Shown here piece after piece: positions 42,973 through 53,500 of a DNA stretch of 64,000 nt. The position numbers were made by a program, and so were the translations under genes. Numbering within the stretch: position 1 is the first letter of the stretch; each line of letters opens with the position of its first letter. Source of the DNA: an uncultured Alphaproteobacteria bacterium (lineage in GTDB: Bacteria; Pseudomonadota; Alphaproteobacteria; RF32; CAG-239); contig CAKQUE010000003.1 in the NCBI GenBank assembly GCA_934277435.1, forward strand, positions 1-64,000, given 5' to 3'. Below the pieces are notes generated by a model. That model saw only the letters and a list, made by a program, of their open reading frames with translations, did no database searches and was not told the DNA's origin.

Positions 42973-45233
42973 GATTTTTTCTCCGGTTTAGGTCCTTCAA
43001 CCGGTTGCTGAACAGGTTTTTCTTCACGTTCCAACGGTCTTCTGTCACGGCGAAAGCGGCGACTGCGTCCGCCTTTGCGTGAGCGGCGGTTGTCTGTGCT
43101 GTTATCCTCGGTCGCTGTTTCTTCGTTGCTATCAGCCTCTTCGTCATCGATTTCGATGTTTTCCGCTTCATAACAAGTGGCAGCGGCTTCTTTGCAAACA
43201 ACCGGATTCGGTAATTTTTCACGCTCAATCTTGAAGTCAGAAGCGTCTTTTAACGAATTATCACCGGCGATAACAATACAGATTTGATATTGTTCTTCCA
43301 AAGCCGAAAGCTGTTTGCGCTTTTGGTTCAGCAAATAGGCGGCAATATCAGCCGGAACAGTGGCGGTAATTTTCATATTTTGACCGCGCACTGCTTCGCC
43401 TTCTATAGCGCGCAAAATCAACGTTGTTCCGGATTCGATAGTACGTACAACCCCATGACCATGGCAATATGGACAAGTTTCATAGTTGCTTTCCATAAAT
43501 GACGAGTGCATGCGTTGACGCGAAATCTCTAATAACCCAAAAATGCTCATCTTGGCAATTTGAATGCGTGCACGGTCGTCTTTCATTGCCTCTTTCATGC
43601 GTTTTTCAACAGCCACATTGTTTTGCGGTTCATACATATCAATAAAATCGACCACAACCAAACCGGCTAAATCACGCATTTTCAGCTGTTTGGCAATTTC
43701 ATCGGCAGCTTCAAGATTTGTCTTGAGCGCGGTTTCTTCAATATCTTTTTCTTTTGTTGCGCGTCCTGAGTTTACATCAATAGAAACCAAAGCTTCGGTT
43801 GGGTTGATTACCAAATAACCGCCGGATTCCAGCTGAACAATTGGATTATGCAGCTTATCCAACTGAGCTTCAATTTGAAAACGTTGGAACACCGGAGCTT
43901 CACCTTGACGGCGGCATTTTATATGTTTCAAATTATGCGGCGATAAAATTTTAACAAAGTTACGCGCTGTTTGATAAGCGGCGTCACCGTCGATAATAAC
44001 TTCAGCAATATCTTTTGTATACATATCGCGCAAAGCACGTTTAATCAAATTACCTTCTTCATAAATGATTGCCGGCGGCTGATTGCGCAAGGCGCTGTAG
44101 CGAATAGCGTTCCAAGTACGGATAAGATAATTGTAGTCGCGTACAATATCGGCTTTGGTTTTGTCTTCGCCAGCGGTGCGCACAATCAGCGACATTTCCG
44201 GATTAAGCGGTAATTCTTTGATTATGCTTTTTAAGCGTTTACGGTCATTAGCGTTAGTGATTTTGCGTGAAACGCCGCCGCTTTTAATGCGGTTAGGCAT
44301 CAAAACGCAATAGCGTCCGGCCAAAGAAATATAGGTTGTGCAAGCAGCGCCTTTGTTACCGCGTTCTTCTTTGACAACCTGAACCAAAAGAGTTTGCCCT
44401 TCTTTTATCACATCTTGAATTGTGCTGCGGTGAAAAAGCTTGCGAGCTCGCAAAAGCTTGCGCTGCAAATCAAAATTGTATTCTGTCGATTCGCCGTCGG
44501 TATCTTCGTCATCATCATCGTCTACGCAATCTTCTTCAATGGATTCGTCATCAGTGCCGGTATCGTCGGCCATGGTTTTAGGCGCTTCGGCTTTTTTACG
44601 CGGACGGCGTGTATAGCGGCGACGTTTTTTAGGTGCTTCTTCAGATTTAGATTCGTCTGCAGTATTTTCATTGTTTTCTTCAGAATTTTCGGCAACTGCC
44701 GTCTCTTCATCTGTGGTTTGTGTTTCAGTGTTCTCTGTTGTTGTTTCTGAAACAGATTCGTTGTTTCCTTGTAAATAATCGTCATTTTCCGGAATAACGT
44801 TTTGCGCAGGTTCTAGCTGAGATTCTTCAATTTCTTGCGCTTGTTCTGCTTCTAAACGGCGCTGCGCTTCCTGAGCCTCTTTTTCTGCTTTATAACGCGC
44901 TTTTTCGGCTTCGCGTTCTTTCAAATACTGAATTTTATTATTGATGATTTCGTCAACTTCGGCATTGACTTCGTTCAATACTTCTTCTGAAACATTGTAG
45001 TAGTCCGGATGAATTTCATTAAAAGCCAAAAAACCGTGTTTGTTGCCGCCGTAATCAATAAAAGCAGCTTGCAAAGATGGCTCAATGCGGATTACTTTAG
45101 CTGTGTAAATATTTCCTTTGATTTGTTTGCGTGAAGATGATTCAAATTCTACATCTTCAACTTTGTTGCCATCAACAATCACAACGCGGGTTTCCTCCGG
45201 CTGAGTGTCGTCGATTAACATTCTTTTAGTCAT
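42948..45233 (-). CDS. rne: Ribonuclease E/G family endoribonuclease
   Basis: Main RNA-decay and rRNA-processing endonuclease. At ATG 45233 (TGGGG upstream) the protein is 761 aa; ATG 45251 is possible but lies next to a leader hairpin. The S1 domain (KGNIYTAKVIRIEPSLQAAFIDYG) is split by a low-complexity, acidic then basic insertion at about residues 82-270 (KRRRYTRRPRKK). The catalytic core follows, with VVDFIDMYEP and the Zn-link CPYCHGHG. The C-terminus is a short Arg-rich tail ending KSWWKKLIG, with no long degradosome scaffold. RppH in this window feeds the same pathway. Confidence 0.93.
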   Translation of the reverse strand: MTKRMLIDDTQPEETRVVIVDGNKVEDVEFESSSRKQIKGNIYTAKVIRIEPSLQAAFIDYGGNKHGFLAFNEIHPDYYNVSEEVLNEVNAEVDEIINNKIQYLKEREAEKARYKAEKEAQEAQRRLEAEQAQEIEESQLEPAQNVIPENDDYLQGNNESVSETTTENTETQTTDEETAVAENSEENNENTADESKSEEAPKKRRRYTRRPRKKAEAPKTMADDTGTDDESIEEDCVDDDDDEDTDGESTEYNFDLQRKLLRARKLFHRSTIQDVIKEGQTLLVQVVKEERGNKGAACTTYISLAGRYCVLMPNRIKSGGVSRKITNANDRKRLKSIIKELPLNPEMSLIVRTAGEDKTKADIVRDYNYLIRTWNAIRYSALRNQPPAIIYEEGNLIKRALRDMYTKDIAEVIIDGDAAYQTARNFVKILSPHNLKHIKCRRQGEAPVFQRFQIEAQLDKLHNPIVQLESGGYLVINPTEALVSIDVNSGRATKEKDIEETALKTNLEAADEIAKQLKMRDLAGLVVVDFIDMYEPQNNVAVEKRMKEAMKDDRARIQIAKMSIFGLLEISRQRMHSSFMESNYETCPYCHGHGVVRTIESGTTLILRAIEGEAVRGQNMKITATVPADIAAYLLNQKRKQLSALEEQYQICIVIAGDNSLKDASDFKIEREKLPNPVVCKEAAATCYEAENIEIDDEEADSNEETATEDNSTDNRRSRKGGRSRRFRRDRRPLEREEKPVQQPVEGPKPEKKSWWKKLIG

Positions 45234-45251
45234 TATATAACCCCATAACAT

Positions 45252-45268
45252 GGCTCAAAATAAGAGCC
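45252..45268 (-). promoter_or_regulatory. Hairpin just upstream of the rne start
   Basis: GGCTC-7 nt-GAGCC hairpin about 18 nt before ATG 45233. RNase E mRNA leaders in other bacteria carry hairpins used in feedback control; this one is a plausible but untested example. Confidence 0.3.
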
Positions 45269-45661
45269 GTTAATCCAACGGGTGTGATAATAAATTGCAA
45301 AATTCGCCTGAGGCGTAAAATTAACACAATACCTAAACCGCCTTGTTTTATCAAAGACGGGAACAGCGTTTTGCCAATATCTTTTCCGTTATTTCTTCCT
45401 TATTCTTCTTACTTATTAGAAAATGCCGGAAAAGATGTTATCTAACCCAAACTTTTTGCTTCCGTTATTGTTAAAAATAATTTTTTCATGTCACAATAAA
45501 ACTCTCAAATTAAAAATTATTTTCAACCGAAAAACAACGTTAGCATAATAAATAAAAATAAAAAAACAATAAATTTTTTAAAATTTTGCCAAAAAAAATA
45601 TAAATTTTAACATATTGGTAATAAGTGAATTTTATAATTTCAGCCAAAATGAGGTATACGT
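45269..45661. other. Divergent rne-amiC intergenic region
   Basis: About 390 bp without a gene. On the minus strand it is the long rne leader, with a small cgcc/ggcg hairpin near 45309. The right-hand half is very AT-rich. A TATAAT at 45633-45638 could be the amiC -10 box, but no good -35 is seen. Nothing else is visible. Confidence 0.45.
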
Positions 45662-46903
45662 ATGCTTAAATTTATAAAACAAATCGCAGGAACTTTGATT
45701 GCATTTTTCTGGATGGGGCTTTTTGCGTCAACAGCCGCCGCTGCCGTGAATGTCAATGATTTTCGCATTGGCAATCAGTCAGATGGTGTGCGTGTGGTTT
45801 TTGATATGAGTCAAAGTGTGAATTATCGTGTGTTTCTTTTGGATAATCCAAAACGTTTGGTTATAGATTTAGACAATACCTCTATAAATAAAGTTTTTAC
45901 CGGAACCAATAATCAATTAATTTCTAAAACTCGTGTCGGCAAGCTCGATGGTAACAACAAGCGTGTGGTTTTAGAACTGGCGCGTCCAATGATTATAAAA
46001 AAAGCTTTTATGCTGCAGCCGCAAAGCGGTAAGCCGTGGCGTTTTGTGGTAGATGCCAAGTTGGCAACGGCGCAAGAGTTTAAAGATGGTATCAGCAGCA
46101 AAAAAATTGTGACTAATGACACCAAATTTGTTCCGCAAGAAAATAAAGGTCCTGACAGCTGGTTTGGTTTTGGCAGTCAGGATAACAATACTTCGGGTAA
46201 AGCTGCAAAGCGCAAACGCGTTATTGTTCTGGACCCTGGTCATGGCGGAAAAGACCCTGGAGCAATAGGCGCTCATGGTAAAACTTTTGAAAAAAACATC
46301 ACTTTGGCGATGGGAAAAGAATTGCAAGAGATTTTACGCCGTCGCGGATATACCGTATATTTGACACGTAACACCGATATCTTTATTCCGTTGCGGCAGC
46401 GTATTAAAATTGCGCAAAAGTATAAAGCCGATTTATTTATGTCACTGCATGCGGATAGTGCGAAAAACCGCTCGGCAACCGGTTTGTCAGTATATACTCT
46501 TTCGGATAGAGCTTCCGACGCCGAGGCCGCTGCTTTGGCCGAACGTGAAAATAAAGCCGATATCATCGGCGGTGTTGATTTGGGTAACAATACCAAAGAA
46601 GTTAACGATATTTTGATTTCTTTATCGCAAACCGATAGCCGCAATAAATCATCAAAATACGCCACATATTTAGTAAAAGAGATGTCAAAAAGCGTTAAGC
46701 TTGTTAAAAATACCCATCGTTTTGCCGGTTTTGCGGTGTTAAAAGCGCCGGATATGCCGTCGGCATTATTGGAAATGGGCTATCTTTCTAATAAAACAGA
46801 AGAGGCAAATTTGAAAACTCGGGCCTATCGCCGAAAATTAGCCAATTCTGCCGCCGCTGCAATTGATAAATATTTTAACGATCCTGAAATTGCTTCTAAT
46901 TAA
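45662..46903 (+). CDS. amiC: N-acetylmuramoyl-L-alanine amidase (AmiC type)
   Basis: Periplasmic zinc amidase that cuts septal peptidoglycan during division. The 413-aa protein has a signal peptide (to about AAAAV), an AMIN targeting domain (about residues 30-135) and an Amidase_3 catalytic domain (about residues 183-405). Zinc ligands: His in DPGHGG, Glu in FEKNI, His in SLHAD; the catalytic Glu is in LEMGYLSN. Length is typical. An autoinhibitory helix is probable in the region KADIIGGVDLGNN. The EnvC-like protein at 24430 is the likely activator. Confidence 0.94.
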   Translation: MLKFIKQIAGTLIAFFWMGLFASTAAAAVNVNDFRIGNQSDGVRVVFDMSQSVNYRVFLLDNPKRLVIDLDNTSINKVFTGTNNQLISKTRVGKLDGNNKRVVLELARPMIIKKAFMLQPQSGKPWRFVVDAKLATAQEFKDGISSKKIVTNDTKFVPQENKGPDSWFGFGSQDNNTSGKAAKRKRVIVLDPGHGGKDPGAIGAHGKTFEKNITLAMGKELQEILRRRGYTVYLTRNTDIFIPLRQRIKIAQKYKADLFMSLHADSAKNRSATGLSVYTLSDRASDAEAAALAERENKADIIGGVDLGNNTKEVNDILISLSQTDSRNKSSKYATYLVKEMSKSVKLVKNTHRFAGFAVLKAPDMPSALLEMGYLSNKTEEANLKTRAYRRKLANSAAAAIDKYFNDPEIASN

Positions 46904-46995
46904 CATAAACTGCTGTAAACTGTGATATTTTTATTGCATTTTTTTAAGATTGTAATAAATTTTCACTAACTTTTAATTCGCTTAAGTGAGTGTAA

Positions 46996-49410
46996 ATGCT
47001 GAAACTTTTATCATATTTAGCCAGTATGGCTTTGTTTTTTTTGATTATTTTGATAATTGGTCTTACCTATGGGATGACCAAAATCAATATAACAATTCCG
47101 GATTACCGTCAGCTTGAAACCTATGAACCGCCGGTCACAACCCGTTTGTTTGCCGGCGATGGTCAAGTTATGATGGAATACGCTGCCGAAAAGCGTTTGT
47201 TTGTGCCGATTGAAAAAATTCCGGATAAGGTGAAACATGCTTTTATCGCTGCAGAAGATAAACATTTTTATACTCACTCAGGTATTGACTACATCGGTAT
47301 AGTCCGTGCGGTTTTGGGCAATTTGAAAAAAATCGGCACCGGTCGCCGTCCGGCGGGAGCTTCTACAATTACGCAGCAAGTGGCAAAAAACTTTTTGCTG
47401 AGTTCCGAACTTTCCTATACCCGAAAAATTAAAGAAGCTATTTTGGCGCGCCGTATTGATAAGGCTTTTTCCAAAGATCATATTTTAGAGCTGTATCTGA
47501 ACGAAATTTATTTGGGTAACCGCGCTTATGGCGTAGCTGCCGCGGCAATGAACTATTTTGGCAAGTCGCTTGATGATTTGACGTTAGATGAAATTGCTTA
47601 TTTAGCTGCCTTACCGAAAGGGCCAAACAATTATAATCCTAAAACTCGCTATGATGCGGCTGTTGCTCGCCGCAACTGGGTTATCTCACGTATGGTTGAA
47701 GATGGGTACGCTGATGAAAAAGAGGCGGAAGAAGCCAAAAAGCGTCCTTTGAAAGTTGTGGAACGCAAAAGCGGATTTTTGAAGGATACCGAGTATTATA
47801 GCGAAGAGGTACGCCGTACTATCAGTCGCAATTTTGGCGATGAAGCGCTTTATCAGGGCGGTTTAATTGTGCGTACCACCATTGATCCGCGTTTGCAGGA
47901 AATAGCCACCAAGGCTTTGCGTAAAGGTCTGCTTGAATATGATCGCCGTCATGGTTGGCGCGGGGCGACAACTTCTATAAAAATTGATGAAAATTATAAA
48001 AAAAGCTTGGCAGATGCTAAATTAACCAGTGGTGCAGAGGAAAGCTGGAAAAAAGCCGTCGTGCTCAAAGTTACTAAAGATAAGGCTGAAATAGAAACTG
48101 CTGACGGCGCGAATGGGGAGATTCCATTGTCGCTGTTGGCTTGGGCTCGTCATACCGAAAAAGGGCAGAATATGGGGCCGGTTCCGACTTCGGTGGAGCA
48201 GGTTCTGCGCAAAGGCGATGTGATTTATGTTGAGAAAACCGCCGGAAAAGATAAAGAAAATTATAATCTACGGCAAATTCCGGAGATTGAAGGCGGTATG
48301 GCGGTTATGGACCCTCACACCGGTAAGGTTTTGGCGCTGGTCGGTGGATTTTCTTTTGCTAAATCGCAATTTAACCGCGCTACACAGGCTTATCGTCAAA
48401 CCGGTTCTACTTTTAAGCCGTTTGTTTATTTAACGGCGCTGGAGCTTGGCTATTCGCCGACGGATTTGATTTTGGACGCTCCGTTTGTTTTGGATCAAGG
48501 CGAAGGCTTGCCAAAATGGAAACCGGTTAACTTTTCAAAAAAGTTCTATGGGCTTATGACTTTGCGCCGCGGCGTAGAGCTATCCAAAAACCTGATGACA
48601 GTTCGTTTGGCGCAGGATATAGGTATGGATAAAATCGTAGATATGTCAAAGCGTATTGGTGTAAACGACCATTTGGCGCCTTATTTGTCATCATCATTGG
48701 GTGCTGCCGATACCAGAGTCATCAATATGGTTGCTGCTTACGCCGTGATAGTAAACGGCGGTAAAAAAGTTCCGCCATATATGATTGAACGTATTCAAGA
48801 CCGTAAGGGACGTACTATTTATCGCCACGAGCAAACACCTTGTCCGGATTGCAAAGCAACAAAATGGGCAAATCAGCCGGTTCCAGATTTTCACGTTGTG
48901 CGTGAACAAGTGGTCGATCCATTGTCGGCTTATCAAATGACTTCTATACTTGAAGGTGTGGCAACACGCGGAACTGGCGCCAGATTGAACGGCTTGCACC
49001 GCCATGTTGCCGGCAAAACCGGTACAACAAATGAAACGAAGGACGCTTGGTTTGTGGGCTTTACTCCTGATTTGGTAGCCGGCGTTTATGTTGGCTATGA
49101 TGAACCAATAAGTTTGGGACGTAGTGAAACCGGCGCTCATTCGGCGTTACCTATTTTTTATGATTTTATGGCAGAAGCTTTGAAAAATACGCCGGATACA
49201 AATTTCCGCATACCGGAAGGAATCAAATTGGTGCGTGTGAATCCGCAAACTGGTAAACCGTCGTCTCCAAGCGATTCGACAGTGATTATTGAGGCTTTGA
49301 AACCTGATTTTGAATTTAATAACAAACAGCGCGTTATCGGCGATGATGAGGACAATATCGCAGGTCCGGAAGATGACGAGAGCACAGTGCAAATGGGAGG
49401 CGAATACTAA
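46996..49410 (+). CDS. mrcA: Penicillin-binding protein 1A
   Basis: Bifunctional peptidoglycan glycosyltransferase/transpeptidase. The 804-aa inner-membrane protein has one N-terminal membrane helix (LASMALFFLIILIIGLTYG), the GT51 domain with catalytic Glu in AAEDKHFYTHSG and GASTITQQ, an OB-like insertion (about residues 320-430), and a transpeptidase domain with SxxK (STFKPF), SxN (LSKNLM) and KTG (GKTGTT). A charged tail follows. Located between amiC and prfB; with amiC it builds and remodels the wall. Confidence 0.96.
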   Translation: MLKLLSYLASMALFFLIILIIGLTYGMTKINITIPDYRQLETYEPPVTTRLFAGDGQVMMEYAAEKRLFVPIEKIPDKVKHAFIAAEDKHFYTHSGIDYIGIVRAVLGNLKKIGTGRRPAGASTITQQVAKNFLLSSELSYTRKIKEAILARRIDKAFSKDHILELYLNEIYLGNRAYGVAAAAMNYFGKSLDDLTLDEIAYLAALPKGPNNYNPKTRYDAAVARRNWVISRMVEDGYADEKEAEEAKKRPLKVVERKSGFLKDTEYYSEEVRRTISRNFGDEALYQGGLIVRTTIDPRLQEIATKALRKGLLEYDRRHGWRGATTSIKIDENYKKSLADAKLTSGAEESWKKAVVLKVTKDKAEIETADGANGEIPLSLLAWARHTEKGQNMGPVPTSVEQVLRKGDVIYVEKTAGKDKENYNLRQIPEIEGGMAVMDPHTGKVLALVGGFSFAKSQFNRATQAYRQTGSTFKPFVYLTALELGYSPTDLILDAPFVLDQGEGLPKWKPVNFSKKFYGLMTLRRGVELSKNLMTVRLAQDIGMDKIVDMSKRIGVNDHLAPYLSSSLGAADTRVINMVAAYAVIVNGGKKVPPYMIERIQDRKGRTIYRHEQTPCPDCKATKWANQPVPDFHVVREQVVDPLSAYQMTSILEGVATRGTGARLNGLHRHVAGKTGTTNETKDAWFVGFTPDLVAGVYVGYDEPISLGRSETGAHSALPIFYDFMAEALKNTPDTNFRIPEGIKLVRVNPQTGKPSSPSDSTVIIEALKPDFEFNNKQRVIGDDEDNIAGPEDDESTVQMGGEY

Positions 49411-49412
49411 AG

Positions 49413-50529
49413 ATGAAGGCCGAATTTTATAATTTAATCAATGAAATAAAGCAATCGTTAGAATTGCTGAGGAGGTCTCTTTGACTATGACAATGCTGTG
49501 CAGCGCCGCGAGGAGCTGGAAGCTTTGTCTGCCGACCCCAATCTTTGGGATAATCAGGAAAAAGCGCAAAAACTGATGAGTGAAAAAAACACTCTGGAAG
49601 CCTCATTAGATGCTTATGACGGTTATGTGCGCTCACTTGATGATTATGCCGAAATGGTGGAATTTGCCGAAAGTGAAAATGATGAAGCCATGCTTGAGGA
49701 GTTGCAAACCAATTTAGAGGCATTACAGGCAACGGTCAAGCACGCAGAACTAGAGGCTTTGCTTTCGGGAGAGGCCGACGCTAACGACACTTATTTAGAA
49801 GTTCATGCCGGCAGTGGCGGAACTGAGGCTATGGATTGGGCGCAAATGCTTTTGCGAATGTATACGCGTTGGGCCGAAACTCACCATTATAAAGTTGAAT
49901 ACATTGAAGAAACCGAAGGCGAGGTAGCCGGTTTGAAATCTGCAACCATCAAAATCAGCGGACACAATGCTTATGGCTGGCTCAAGTCAGAAAGCGGAGT
50001 GCATCGTTTGGTGCGTATTTCTCCGTTTGACAGCGCCGCCCGTCGTCACACCAGTTTTGCCTCAATTGGAGTGTATCCGGTGATTGATGACAATATTCAA
50101 ATAGAAATAAATGAAGCAGATTGCCGAATTGATACCTACCGTGCTTCCGGAGCAGGCGGTCAGCATATTAATAAAACGGATTCGGCGGTGCGTATTACCC
50201 ATATTCCAACAGGTATTGTCGTTTCTAGCCAAACTCAGCGTTCACAATTTCAAAACCGTGATAACTGTTGGAAAATGCTGCGGGCGCGCTTATATGAAAG
50301 AGAAATGCAAAAGCGTGCCGACAAGGCGCAAGAGGTGCGGGATAATCAAGGCGATAATGGCTGGGGTTTCCAGATTCGCTCTTATGTTTTGCAACCGTAC
50401 CGCTTGATAAAAGATTTGCGCACCGACGCAGAAACAGCCGATGTAAAAGGCGTTTTGGATGGTGATATAGATTTGTTTTTATCGGCCGCGCTGGCGCAAA
50501 AAATACAAAATGACAATTCTGCCGTATAG
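49413..50529 (+). CDS. prfB: Peptide chain release factor 2, with programmed +1 frameshift
   Basis: Recognises UAA and UGA stop codons. Translation starts at ATG 49413 and runs 23 codons to an in-frame TGA at 49482-49484; skipping one base at T 49482 (CTT TGA C) continues as GAC at 49483 to the stop at 50527-50529, giving 371 aa. Without the shift the main frame would begin only at a GTG at 49498 and lose the conserved start. The SPF codon-recognition motif (ISPFDSAARR) and GGQ (GAGGQHINKTDSAVR) are present. PrmC, which methylates this GGQ, is encoded at 3844. Confidence 0.97.
49470..49485 (+). promoter_or_regulatory. RF2 autoregulatory frameshift site
   Basis: Sequence AGGAGG TCT CTT TGA C. 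The Shine-Dalgarno-like AGGAGG lies 3 nt before the slippery CTT, as in E. coli (AGGGGG TAT CTT TGA C). Low RF2 leaves the TGA unread and favours the +1 shift. Confidence 0.95.
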
Positions 50530-50550
50530 GTAACATAGTTTGGAAAGAAT

Positions 50551-53500
50551 ATGAAAAAATTATCGCCGCAATTATATTTTCTTCGCAAAACCATAGATTT
50601 TTTTATGGTTGGTATGTTTGTGGTGATGCTTTTATTTTTCTGGACTTTATATAAAGGTCCGATTTCAGTTCCATATTTAAAGCCGTATATTATTCAGGCG
50701 CTAAACTATGATGAGAGCGATTACAGCGTTGGTTTAGGCAAGGTTAACTTGGAGCTGGTGCGTTCAGTTCAACCGCTGCGCATTACGGCCGAAGATATTA
50801 ACCTCAAAAAGAAAGACGGCACTTTTGCCATCAGTGCGCCAAAGCTTTATCTGTCGTTCAGCCTGCGCGCTTTGCTAAAAGGTATTATTGCCCCAAGCGA
50901 TGTTAGTTTGGATAATCCTACTGTGTATATTTTTGCCGATTACGGGGTGGAAAAAGAACATATCAACGAGGCAAACAAAAAGAAATTGGCGTTTTATGTC
51001 GATAAGTTCAAGGATTTTCTTAACAATTATAATTCTCCCGAAAAAATCTATCCGGAAAGTTATGTTAACAACATCAATATTAAAGGCGCTGAAGTGGAAT
51101 TTCATGAGGTTGATTTGGGGCGCAAATGGATGCTTTCGGATTTAAACTTTGAATTTAGCCGCAATTTGGTGAATTTGGAGCTTAACGCCGATGCTTTGGT
51201 TAACTTAAATGATAAGGTTGCTTCCGTAGGGTTTGAAAGTGAATATCATGCTTCCAGCGATAAGTTGGATTTGGAAGTTTATTTTTCGGATTTGATTTTA
51301 TCGGATATTATGAGCAGTTTCGACACCCAGCTGACAGATGAAAAAACGCAATCCGGATTTAGCATTAATGTGCCGGTTAATGGCAAAATCAACACAGAAA
51401 TAGATGTTTCGGATATTTTGCAGCATCCTGAAAATGCCGCCGCCTATTTGAGTGACGCCGTCAAAAAAATCAACTTTGAACTGGACGGTGGTCATGGCTA
51501 TGTGGCTTTTGACAATGACGAAAAGTACAATTATGAAATAGATGAAATGGTGCTTGCAGGAGAGCTTACCGGCGGATTTGATGAACTGAATATTAAAAAC
51601 GCCGATTTCAAAATGGGTGGTCAGACGGCGCAAATCAGCTTTGTTGCCAAGGGCTTGGAAAATTATTATCTTGAACATTCGCTTGAAGGTGTAACCGCTG
51701 AATTTACAGCCCAAATAGATGAATTTTCGTTGGAAAACTTATCTCGTTTTTGGCCAAGATACTTAGCCGAACCGGCATGGCAATGGTGTAAAGACGGTTT
51801 GACCGGCGGGCAGGCAAAAAAGGGTAAGTTTGTGTTTAAGTTTGGTTATGATAACCAAGCAAAGTCCTTTGGTCTGCTTAGTTTAGACGGTGTTGCCGAT
51901 TTAGAAGACGGAGATTTGCATTATCTGGAAGGTATGCCAGATGTTCATAATGTTTATGGCCGCGCCAAATTTAGTATGCAGAATATTTCTATTGACGTAG
52001 ATAAAGGAGTTAGCGACGGCGTTATCATAACCGGCGGCAATGTTAATATTTATGATTTGCACAAAGAAGATAATTTTATTTCAATAAATCTTATTGGTAA
52101 CTCCAGCATCACGGACGCGCTGAATTTAATCAATAATCCGCCGCTGAAAATAGCCGCTGGAATGGGAGTTGATCCCAAAACTATTAATGGTAATGTCGAT
52201 GTGCAATTAAAACTTGATTTTGAGCTGAAACAGGATTTAGACGCCAACGATATTAAGGTTGATGTAAAGGCCGATTTACATGATGTGTCTAACTCAAATT
52301 TTGTGCCGGGGCATACAATGTCGGCGCAGAATTTATTACTTTTGGTCAATTCTGATGGCTGGAGTTTGAGCGGTGAAGCCAACTATGATACTTTGCCGAT
52401 AAAATTGGCTATTAATGAAAAGTTTGCCGAAAAAAAATATAAGAGCAAATGTAATATTTCCTTCAAACTTGATGATGCTGCTAAAAAAGCGTTGGGTTTG
52501 GATTGGGCTGTGTTGCAAGAGCCTAATATTTCAGGCTATGCTTTGGTTGATGCGGATATAACCGTTCAGCAAAATGATGAAATTTCTGTAAAAGTTAAAG
52601 CGGATTTGAAAAATACTGCGATAGATTTTGCTTATTTGGGTTTTGTTAAGCCTTTGAATCAAGCTTCTAGTGCCAGTGCCGACGTTGTCTTGATAAAAGA
52701 TAAAATTAAGTCTATAAAAAATATCAAACTGCAAAAGTCCGGCTTTAATATTGCCGGAGGATTAACTATGTATCCTAACGGCAGAGTGAAAACCGTGGAC
52801 ATTAACCAAATCAAAGGTCCAAAAACTTCGGCTCGTGCCAAAGTCAGCCTGAGTGATTCGGAAAATCCATGGCTGAAGGTTGAAATTTCTGGTTTGAGTT
52901 ATGATTTATCACCGTTTTTTGAGCAGATTAAAAGTAAGCGCCAAAAGAATAATAATCAGCTTCCTGTGCAGGCAAATGATGATGATGGATTTGAAAAGGC
53001 GAACAATACCGACATATTTATGACTGTTAACAGCTTGTGGACCAACAATACCACGCCGATTCAAAATTTTGCCGGCAGCGCCAAAATCCGTAAGGGTATC
53101 GGTATGGAAGAGCTGCACATGGTCGGCAACTATGGTATTGATAAATCAATTAAATTGAAGTTGGACTATATTCCAAAAGGCAATAAAGAACACTATCTTT
53201 CTATTGACAGTAACAACGCCGGCAGCACTTTTAAGGTTTTGCGCCTATATGACAATATGGTGGGCGGAACTATGAAAATTGAGGCTCGCCGCCAAGCCGA
53301 TAAAAAGTTTATCGGACATATGCAGGTGCGTGATTTCAGCATTCAAAACGCGCCGGTAGTGGCAAAACTTTTGAGTGTGGCGTCTTTTACGGGTATGCTG
53401 GATTTGCTCAAAGGCGACGGTTTGACCTTTACGCATTTTAACGCACCGTTTGAATATCAATATAAAATATTGACTCTGAAACAGGCTAAAGCCGAGGGCA

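Noticed and set aside
49498..50529. Treating prfB as starting at GTG 49498 or as a pseudogene broken by a TGA
   Set aside because: The TGA is the normal programmed frameshift stop of RF2, with all its signals intact.
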